DNA of 7,645 nt from the NCBI GenBank assembly GCA_003153915.1, contig PMBX01000009.1, positions 1 through 7,645 on the forward strand, in the 5' to 3' direction. This DNA is from Phycisphaerales bacterium (lineage in GTDB: Bacteria > Planctomycetota > Phycisphaerae > SM23-33). Position numbers and translations under genes: made by a program. Every line of letters starts with the position of its first letter. Within the stretch, counting starts at the first letter, position 1. Positions 1 to 5,278 of this stretch are shown in pieces. The notes below the pieces were generated by a model. That model worked only from the letters and a program-made list of their open reading frames with translations. It was not told where the DNA came from and did not search any database.

Positions 1-1
1 C

Positions 2-436
2 GAGGCCCCGGTGAACCTGGCCTATTCAGCCCGCAACCGCTCGGCGTCGGTGCGCATCCCGATGTACTCGGCCAGTCCCAAGGCCAAGCGCCTGGAGTTC
101 CGCTGCCCCGACCCCAGTTGCAACGGTTACTTGACCTTCCCGGCCATCATGATGGCCGCCCTGGACGGCATCACCAACAAGATCGATCCGGGCGCTCCCC
201 TGGACCGCGACATCTACGAGATGACCCGCCAGGAACTCGCCAGCGTGCCCAAGACGCCCGGTTCGCTGGAAGAGGCCATCGTCGCTCTGGAAAATGACCA
301 CGCATTCCTAACCCGTGGCGGGGTCTTTACCGACGATCTCATCGAGGCTTGGGTTACTTGGAAGAGGGAGAAGGAGCTGAACGAGATGCACCTGCGTCCG
401 CACCCCTTCGAGTTCCACTTGTACTACGATAGCTGA
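2..436 (+). CDS. glnA: Type I glutamine synthetase, C-terminal part (partial; starts left of window)
   Basis: Glutamine synthetase makes glutamine from glutamate, ammonia and ATP in the cytoplasm as a dodecamer. Only the last 144 codons are present. The frame is open to the window edge (codons E-A-P precede the GTG at 11), so that GTG is an internal valine and not a start. Family marks seen: the NRSASVRIP stretch that carries an active-site arginine, then SPKAKRLEFRCPDP (84-118), which holds the Glu and Arg matching E. coli Glu357 and Arg359. After these come the helix YLTFPAIMMAALDGI and the GSLEEAI and GGVFTDD segments, with a typical end at HPFEFHLYYDS. DRDIYEM (about 203-223) aligns with the loop carrying the adenylylated Tyr397 of enteric enzymes, and the Tyr is kept, so GlnE-type control is possible but unproven. 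The Cys residues in RCPDPSC are unusual beside the common RFPDP. A strong terminator lies 71 bp downstream. Identification is very secure. Confidence 0.96.
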   Translation, partial: EAPVNLAYSARNRSASVRIPMYSASPKAKRLEFRCPDPSCNGYLTFPAIMMAALDGITNKIDPGAPLDRDIYEMTRQELASVPKTPGSLEEAIVALENDHAFLTRGGVFTDDLIEAWVTWKREKELNEMHLRPHPFEFHLYYDS

Positions 437-507
437 GATGATTGAAACATCCGCCGGTCGCGTGGGCGATCCCGCCGCCGGCCACCGCTGAACAACAGGA
501 TTCCGCC

Positions 508-539
508 AAAAGGGCGCTGCTTCGCGTGGCGCCCTTTTT
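508..539 (+). terminator. Intrinsic terminator of glnA
   Basis: A perfect 10-bp inverted repeat, AAAAGGGCGC (508-517) and GCGCCCTTTT (529-538), ends in a run of five T (535-539). The 11-nt interval can add two G-T wobbles and one C-G pair, leaving a 5-nt TTCGC loop. A GC-rich stem running into a T tract 72 bp after the glnA stop is a classic Rho-independent terminator. The stem's A/T flanks could also allow some function on the minus strand, but no minus-strand gene ends here. Confidence 0.9.
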
Positions 540-588
540 CGTAATATACCCAGCGAATTGCACGAACGCGCATAGGTTCGGACTTTTC

Positions 589-606
589 AGATTTTACCGA
601 AAATCT
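589..606. repeat. Perfect 7-bp inverted repeat upstream of the csp promoter
   Basis: AGATTTT (589-595), a 4-nt spacer ACCG, then AAAATCT (600-606) form an exact palindrome. A competing pairing exists between TTCGG (577-581) and CCGAA (597-601). It ends 2 bp before the proposed -35 box, where an operator or activator site would sit. It could also be a weak hairpin if transcribed from further upstream. No regulator is identified. Confidence 0.5.
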
Positions 607-608
607 TG

Positions 609-637
609 TTGCAGGCTGTGGCAAGGCGAACTAAGAT
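609..637 (+). promoter_or_regulatory. Candidate sigma70-type promoter for csp
   Basis: TTGCAG (609-614) is separated by exactly 17 bp from TAAGAT (632-637), which matches the TATAAT consensus at 4 of 6 positions. The site follows the glnA terminator and an AT-rich palindrome and precedes the only downstream plus-strand gene. Transcription would begin near 644, giving a leader of about 150 nt. The -35 match is only partial (TTG), so this is a prediction by eye. Confidence 0.4.
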
Positions 638-643
638 GGTGAG

Positions 644-796
644 TTGAGCCTGGTTGCCTATTGGGTCGGGGGGGCATATCCGGTTTTGGGTAGTGGTTAC
701 TTTTATGAACGGCTGCGCGAGAGACATTTCGGTTGTGCTTGTCGGCTCTCAATCTGCGCGGTTCCGGGAGTTTTTTATCTAGCGGAGGCTGTTTCG
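644..796 (+). other. Predicted long 5' leader of the cold-shock mRNA
   Basis: If transcription starts after the proposed -10 box, about 150 nt precede the start codon. Long leaders that change fold with temperature are known for enteric cspA (about 160 nt). Here a short stem GAGAG (719-723) with CTCTC (746-750) and a run of six T (771-776) just before the ribosome binding site are visible, with no strong GC hairpin adjacent to the T run. No clear match to the E. coli cold box was seen. The csp reading frame stays open back to a TTG at 644, but that extension has no domain content. Confidence 0.35.
784..788 (+). promoter_or_regulatory. Shine-Dalgarno site deciding the csp start
   Basis: GGAGG lies 8 nt before the ATG at 797. 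This selects the 69-residue product over the longer in-frame option beginning with TTG at 644. Confidence 0.85.
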
Positions 797-1006
797 ATGA
801 ACAAAGGTAAAGTGAAGTGGTTTAACGATGCAAAAGGTTACGGTTTCATCAGGATGGACGGCCAAGATAAGGACATATTTGTGCATTACTCGTCCCTCAA
901 GGCCGAGGGATTCCGCACGCTCAACGAGGGTGAGGAAGTCGAGTTTGAGCTGACCGAAGGCCCCAAGGGCTTCAAGGCGGAAAACGTCGTTCGTCTGACG
1001 GTCTGA
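797..1006 (+). CDS. csp: Cold-shock domain protein (CspA family), 69 aa
   Basis: This is a small single-domain OB-fold protein that binds single-stranded RNA and DNA and acts as an RNA chaperone in the cytoplasm. The whole protein is one cold-shock domain. It opens with MNKGKVKWFNDAKGYGFI, which includes the KGYGFI form of RNP1 (residues 13-18). RNP2 follows as DIFVHY (about residues 26-31), then the usual LNEGEEVEFELTEGPKGFKAENV ending. The length of 69 residues is typical. The ATG at 797 is chosen because a GGAGG lies 8 nt upstream and the conserved domain begins at that Met. Tyr replaces the common Phe at the end of RNP2, a conservative change. It is probably transcribed alone, since a strong terminator lies upstream and a convergent gene downstream. 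Whether it is cold-induced or constitutive cannot be told from sequence, although the long leader is suggestive. Confidence 0.95.
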   Translation: MNKGKVKWFNDAKGYGFIRMDGQDKDIFVHYSSLKAEGFRTLNEGEEVEFELTEGPKGFKAENVVRLTV

Positions 1007-1104
1007 CGTAACGGTTTTTAGGTCGCGGGGCGGTAGTTACGGGGATGGCCTGAAGCAAGAGCTTTTTGGCCCCTACGGGGTCTGCACACCCCCGGTTTCT
1101 ACCG
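1007..1104. other. Convergent intergenic region between csp and nadA, imperfect hairpins
   Basis: The 98 bp separate two genes that end toward each other. Visible structures are GGCC (1047-1050) pairing with GGCC (1068-1071) around an inner AAGC/GCTT stem (1053-1056 with 1061-1064), and a competing CCCC-TAC-GGGG hairpin (1070-1080). A T5 run (1063-1067) lies inside the first structure and not after it, so neither strand shows a textbook intrinsic terminator. A weak bidirectional terminator is possible. Confidence 0.3.
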
Positions 1105-2250
1105 TCACCTTGCCGCCTTGGTGGGGGTGGCCTGGGCTACTGGCTCGATGGCGAGCATGCGGTCCAGGGCCTTTCGCGCATCGGCGGCGATTTCGGGGGC
1201 AACGCTGATGCGGTTGACGACATGCCCTTCCGCCAGGCTGTCCAGCACCCACAGCAGGTGCGACAGGTCCACGCGCGCCATCATCGCGCAGAAACTGGGC
1301 ACGTCGGAGAGTATCCGCACGAACTTGTCGCCCAATCGCTTGGCCAGGCGGTTGACCAGGTTGCTCTCCGTGCCGACGGCCCATTTCCCCCCTGTTGGTC
1401 CGTCGCTGACGGCACGGATGATCTGCTCGGTGCTTCCGGCGGCATCGGCCAGTTGTACCACTTCGTGGGGGCATTCCGGATGCACGATGACGGAGATGCC
1501 AGGGTGCCTCCGCCGCACGTTTACGACATGCTCGCTCCGGAAGACCTGGTGAACGTAGCAATGCCCCTTCCACAGCAGGAAGACGGCCCGCCGTAGGTCC
1601 TCGTCGCCCAGCCCGCCGCCCGGCTGATTGGGGTCATATACCGCGCAGTCCTGAGTGGAGAATCCCATCGCCACAGCCGTGTTGCGGCCCAGGTGTTGAT
1701 CGGGGATCGCCAGGATCTTTCCGGCGCCCGCCCCGCCCCGGGACCCAGCCCGCAAGGCCCACTCAAAAACGTTCCGCACGTTGCTGGAGGTACAGCATGC
1801 GCCTCCGGCCCGCGCGGTGACGGCCTTGACGGCCGCGGTGGAATTGACGTACGTCACGGGCACGACGGATTGCCCGCAGCGGTCTGGCAATTCCTCTATC
1901 GCCGCCTGTACGTCGGTGGCGTCGGCCATGTCGGCCATCGAACATCCGGCGTAGAGGTTGGGCAGGCAGACGGCCTGGTTGTCTGCCGACAGTACCGCCG
2001 CCGATTCGGCCATGAAATGCACGCCGCAAAAAACGATGAACCTTGCCTGCCTGGACGAGGCGGCCAGTTGGGACAACTTCAGGCTGTCGCCGACGTGATC
2101 GGACACAGCGACGATATCGTCGCTTTGATAGTGATGGCCGAGGATGCAGAGGGCTCCCCCCAGTTCCTCCTTGCGACGCGCCACCCGATCTGCCAGTTCC
2201 ACCGGTCCCAGCGAAAGATACTTCTCATGCAAAGGCGATTGCTGAAGCAT
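1105..2250 (-). CDS. nadA: Quinolinate synthase NadA, 381 aa
   Basis: NadA is a cytoplasmic [4Fe-4S] enzyme that condenses iminoaspartate (from aspartate via NadB or an aspartate dehydrogenase) with dihydroxyacetone phosphate to give quinolinate, the NAD precursor. Conserved elements in order are GHHYQ (38-42), FCGVHFMAE (74-82), AGCSMAD (101-107), YVNS (134-137), CTSSN (153-157), PDQHLG (183-188), HPEC (257-260) and GTE (293-295). Cys103, Cys260 and Cys321 fit the three cluster ligands, so the enzyme looks intact. At 381 residues it belongs to the longer NadA group. The ATG at 2250 is the first start after an in-frame TGA only two codons upstream; no strong Shine-Dalgarno is seen. It begins 47 bp after the murJ stop on the same strand, so co-transcription is likely. 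No nadB or nadC is in the window. Confidence 0.96.
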   Translation of the reverse strand: MLQQSPLHEKYLSLGPVELADRVARRKEELGGALCILGHHYQSDDIVAVSDHVGDSLKLSQLAASSRQARFIVFCGVHFMAESAAVLSADNQAVCLPNLYAGCSMADMADATDVQAAIEELPDRCGQSVVPVTYVNSTAAVKAVTARAGGACCTSSNVRNVFEWALRAGSRGGAGAGKILAIPDQHLGRNTAVAMGFSTQDCAVYDPNQPGGGLGDEDLRRAVFLLWKGHCYVHQVFRSEHVVNVRRRHPGISVIVHPECPHEVVQLADAAGSTEQIIRAVSDGPTGGKWAVGTESNLVNRLAKRLGDKFVRILSDVPSFCAMMARVDLSHLLWVLDSLAEGHVVNRISVAPEIAADARKALDRMLAIEPVAQATPTKAAR

Positions 2251-2297
2251 GGGCGTTCATCTCATTTCCAGGCGGATTCGTTGCTCGCCACGATTCA

Positions 2298-3971
2298 TCA
2301 TAGGTTCACTGGGGCGTCGCTTTCACCCCCATTGCCCGGCCGGTTCCGCAAAGATCCGAACAATTCTCCCAATTCCGGTGCTCGCAGGGCCCACGCCACA
2401 AAGAGAAACACCGCCGTCCCCGCCGGGACGCACACGGCCACGATCCGCCAGTTAGGCCCCGAGGGCATGGCCCATCGGATCAGCAGGATCGACGCGGCCA
2501 TTGTCGCCGCCGCCAGGCAGGAGCGGGCCACGCTGACGGTCAGCTTTGCGGCGCCGATCCTTCCCAGCCGCTTTCGCAATAGGTACGCCAGGACGATCAC
2601 GTTCAGGGAGATGGTCGTCGCCGTCGCCACCCCAAAGGCCCTGGCGCCCAGCCCAGGCACCCAGATTAACGAGACCACCATCGCCATGTGCAACACCGCC
2701 ATGACGGCAACCACCTTTAGCGGCTGGAGGGTTTCCTTGATGGAATAAAATGCCTTAAGGAAAATCTGGTAGGTGCAGTAGGCCCACATGCCCATAACGT
2801 AGGTCTGGAGGATCCCCGCCACCTCTGCGACGTCCTTGGGGGTGAACTTTCCGTGGCGGTAGATGACGTCCGTGATGGGTTTCGCCAAGCACAGCAAGCC
2901 CACTCCGGCGGCGATACCCTCCATCATCGCCACCCGTAGCGCGCGGTTCAGGCCGTCTCGCAGATTCTGCATCTGGCCGCGCGCGGCATACCGAGCCAGC
3001 AGTGGAAACACCGCCACGCCCAGTGAAATAGCCAGCACGCCCATGGGGAACTGGTACAGTTGGCTGGCATTGTAGACGTGCATCTGCGTGCCCTCATGCA
3101 GGGGCAGTTCGACCGCCCGCCCGAACAACTCGATGGTCGGCCGTTCCGGAGTTGCCGTGAAAAACCAGATCACCCAGCCCTCAAAGAACGAGGACAACTG
3201 CGGAAATCCCAGCGCCAAGACGGTCGGCAGCATCAGGCGAAGCATCGTCGCAATGCCCGGATGGATCGGGCGAAGAAACGGGACGATGGGCAGGCCGTGC
3301 GCCTTCATCACCCATAGCACGCCGGCCAGTTGCAGCACGCTGGCTGCCGTCACGCTGGCGGAAATGACCAGCAGGTGGGCGCGGTCTCCGCTCCAATGGG
3401 GGGCCACCCACCAGGCTGCCGCGATGATGCAGATGTTCAGCACGCAAGGGGCAAAGGCCGGATAGGAAAAATGCCCTTGGCAGTTCAGCGCCGACGACGC
3501 AAGCGCCAGCAGGCATGTGCTTATCATGAAGGGCAGCATGACCAACGTCATCGTCAGCAACAGTTGGCGATTGGCGTCGTCGCCGGAAAGTCCGACTCCC
3601 CACAGCCGCTGCCCCCAACCGTAGGCGACGATCCCGCCGCTAATGGCCACCGTCAGGACCGCCAGGAATACAGCCAGCAGGCCCATGGCGTTGGCCAGGA
3701 GCTTGCCCGCACCTGGGGCGCCGTCCTTGCGGGCGGTTTCCGTGAAGACCGGCACGAACGCCCCCGCCAGCGCGCCTTCTCCGAAAAGCCGGCGAAAGAG
3801 GTTGGGTATGCGGAAGGCGAAGACGAACGCGTCGGTGATCCGCTTGGCGCCCAGCGAGGCGATGGCGATGTCGCGCAACATCCCCAGTATGCGCGACAGG
3901 ATCGTAATGCCGGCCACCATCTTGGCGGCGGCGAAAAAATGCTCCCTCTCGCGGTGTTCTGTTTCGTCCAT
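2298..3971 (-). CDS. murJ: Lipid II flippase MurJ (MviN family), 557 aa
   Basis: MurJ is an inner-membrane MOP-superfamily flippase that moves undecaprenyl-linked lipid II outward for peptidoglycan assembly. The N-terminal signature is clear: SRILGMLRD (26-34), TDAF (46-49) and IPNLFRRLFGEGAL (55-68). These place Arg27, Arg33 and Arg60 opposite E. coli Arg18, Arg24 and Arg52. Many hydrophobic segments follow, consistent with the 14 helices of the family, and YRHGKFTPKD (371-380) matches the conserved loop FQYGKFT of E. coli. Length is 557 against 511 in E. coli. Part of the excess is an inserted stretch at about 265-298 before the helix matching TM8, where Gln304 replaces essential Arg270. 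The ATG at 3971 is the only start before an upstream in-frame TGA; no good Shine-Dalgarno is visible. It is divergent from the GT4 gene and followed by nadA. Confidence 0.94.
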   Translation of the reverse strand: MDETEHREREHFFAAAKMVAGITILSRILGMLRDIAIASLGAKRITDAFVFAFRIPNLFRRLFGEGALAGAFVPVFTETARKDGAPGAGKLLANAMGLLAVFLAVLTVAISGGIVAYGWGQRLWGVGLSGDDANRQLLLTMTLVMLPFMISTCLLALASSALNCQGHFSYPAFAPCVLNICIIAAAWWVAPHWSGDRAHLLVISASVTAASVLQLAGVLWVMKAHGLPIVPFLRPIHPGIATMLRLMLPTVLALGFPQLSSFFEGWVIWFFTATPERPTIELFGRAVELPLHEGTQMHVYNASQLYQFPMGVLAISLGVAVFPLLARYAARGQMQNLRDGLNRALRVAMMEGIAAGVGLLCLAKPITDVIYRHGKFTPKDVAEVAGILQTYVMGMWAYCTYQIFLKAFYSIKETLQPLKVVAVMAVLHMAMVVSLIWVPGLGARAFGVATATTISLNVIVLAYLLRKRLGRIGAAKLTVSVARSCLAAATMAASILLIRWAMPSGPNWRIVAVCVPAGTAVFLFVAWALRAPELGELFGSLRNRPGNGGESDAPVNL

Positions 3972-4132
3972 TAAAAGAGTATCGGAAAGTCCCTGCCGTT
4001 TTCACCAACGCGCGATCCGTCCACGCCGCCAGACAGAATACGCCGGGACGACGCGCAGGGCCAGTCCACCCCGCAAGTGAACCTGTCAAACATCACCTTG
4101 ACCCGTGGCGATTCAATCGTGACGATGGGGAT
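3972..4132. promoter_or_regulatory. Divergent control region between murJ and the GT4 gene
   Basis: The 161 bp must carry start signals for both directions. Two TTGAC-like boxes face away from each other: TTGACA read on the minus strand (4084-4089) and TTGACC on the plus strand (4098-4103). Their cores form an inverted repeat, GTCAA-N8-TTGAC (4085-4102). At 17 bp from the plus-strand box the best -10 is GACGAT (4121-4126), only 3 of 6, and it would put the start of transcription nearly on the GT4 start codon. No matching -10 is seen at the right distance on the minus strand. These are by-eye candidates only. Confidence 0.35.
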
Positions 4133-5278
4133 ATGCGAATCTGCCACGTTATCACAAGGCTGATCCTCGGCGGGGCGCAGGAGAACACCATCCTGACCTG
4201 CGAGGGCCTGGCCGCCCGCGGTCACGACGTGACGCTGGTCACCGGTCCCGCGCTGGGGCCGGAGGGTGAGCTGATGACCCGTGCCCGCCGCGGCGCGTAC
4301 CGGCTGATCGTGCTGGAATCGTTGCGGCGGGAGATACACCCATGGCGCGACCTTGAGGCGTATCGCGACATCGTTTCGGTACTGCGTGAAGTCCATCCGC
4401 AGGTGATGCACTCCCATTCCTCCAAGGCGGGTATCATTGCCCGCCGTGCCACCGCCAAGGTGGGGGAGATGAAGATCGTCCACACCATCCATGGCCTGCC
4501 ATTTCATCCCCACCAGCCGCGATGGCGGAACTGGCTATATACAACCCTGGAGAGGTCCGCCGCCGCCCGTAGCGACGCGATCATCTCGGTGGCCGAAGCT
4601 ATGACGGCAGCGGCGCTGGCTGCCGGGGTAGGCCGGGCCGGGCAGTTTGAGACCATCTACAGCGGCATGGAGGTCGCGCCCTTCCTGGAGGCCGGGGCCG
4701 GCGGAACGGCCTTGCGAACGGAGTTGAACCTGCCCGCCGATGCGGTCCTGGTCACCAAGGTGGCCCGCCTGGCGGAACTGAAGGGCCACGAATTTCTCCT
4801 GGAGGCGGCCGCGGAGATTAGCGATCCCCGCGTCCACTTCTGCCTGGTGGGCGACGGCCGATTTCGGGGGCGCATCGAGGAGGATATCACCCGTCGTGGC
4901 CTGTCGAAGCGGTTTCACCTCACCGGACTATTGCCCCCCGAACGCATCCCAACCGTCATGGCCGCCACGGATATCCTGGTTCACTGCTCACTGCGCGAGG
5001 GCCTGGCACGCGCCCTGCCGCAGGCGATGCTGGCGGGCAAACCCGTGGTGAGTTTCGACATCGACGGCGCGCGGGAGGTCGTCGATAGCGATACTGGCGT
5101 CCTGCTACCGCCCGGAGATGTCGCGGGGCTGACCCTGGCCATCGAAACCCTCGCCTCCTGCCCGCCACTGCGTCAGAGGCTCGGCGACGCGGGAAGGGAA
5201 AAATGCCGAATCATGTTCGACCACAACCGCATGGTCGATCGCATCGAGGCCCTTTACCGGCGGCTGCTGGGAACCTGA
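4133..5278 (+). CDS. GT4-family glycosyltransferase (GT-B fold), 381 aa
   Basis: This is probably a cytoplasmic or membrane-associated retaining glycosyltransferase that adds a sugar from a nucleotide-sugar donor to a lipid-linked or surface glycan; donor and acceptor cannot be read from sequence. The N-terminal domain opens with MRICHVITRLILGGAQENT, including the GGAQ loop (13-16), and has HSHSSKAGIIAR (93-104) and HTIHGLPFH (117-125). The C-terminal Rossmann domain shows KVARLAELKGH (209-219), LVGDG (238-242) and the nucleotide-sugar site SLREGLARALPQAMLAGKPVV (286-306). In that site Glu289 is present but the second Glu of EX7E is Gln297. The ATG at 4133 is chosen because the conserved family start coincides with it; GGGG lies only 2 nt upstream, so the ribosome site is poor. 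The gene's last 25 bp overlap the end of the opposite-strand YfhO-like gene. Confidence 0.9.
   Translation: MRICHVITRLILGGAQENTILTCEGLAARGHDVTLVTGPALGPEGELMTRARRGAYRLIVLESLRREIHPWRDLEAYRDIVSVLREVHPQVMHSHSSKAGIIARRATAKVGEMKIVHTIHGLPFHPHQPRWRNWLYTTLERSAAARSDAIISVAEAMTAAALAAGVGRAGQFETIYSGMEVAPFLEAGAGGTALRTELNLPADAVLVTKVARLAELKGHEFLLEAAAEISDPRVHFCLVGDGRFRGRIEEDITRRGLSKRFHLTGLLPPERIPTVMAATDILVHCSLREGLARALPQAMLAGKPVVSFDIDGAREVVDSDTGVLLPPGDVAGLTLAIETLASCPPLRQRLGDAGREKCRIMFDHNRMVDRIEALYRRLLGT

Larger units (their letters stand above)
437..796. other. Intergenic region between glnA and csp (360 bp), regulatory, no gene seen
   Basis: This stretch holds the glnA terminator (508-539), an AT-richer block (about 540-640) that stands out from the GC-rich surroundings, a short palindrome (589-606), a candidate promoter (609-637) and a leader of about 150 nt up to the cold-shock start. 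Short open frames exist on both strands, but none has recognisable protein content or a good ribosome binding site. No tRNA-like or other structured RNA gene was recognised. Confidence 0.7.

Noticed and set aside
424..624. Minus-strand small frames across the glnA end and the intergenic region
   Set aside because: They run through the glnA terminator and lack family resemblance or a ribosome binding site.
713..760. Direct repeat CTGCGCG at 713-719 and 754-760
   Set aside because: It is seven bases, occurs twice, and shows no further periodicity; this is expected by chance in GC-rich DNA.
740..776. Attenuator-type terminator before csp (T6 run at 771-776)
   Set aside because: Only a 3-bp CTC/GAG stem or a tiny CGG/CCG stem can form next to the T run, too weak for termination.
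644..796. N-terminal extension of the cold-shock protein (51 extra codons from a TTG at 644)
   Set aside because: The frame is open, but it shows no conserved content. The domain starts exactly at the ATG at 797 and GGAGG sits 8 nt before that ATG.
1066..1596. Long plus-strand open frames opposite nadA, and similar ones opposite murJ (3330-3974) and the YfhO-like gene (5779-6639)
   Set aside because: These are complements of well-identified genes in GC-rich DNA. Their products are rich in Arg, Gln, His and Pro with no recognisable domain.
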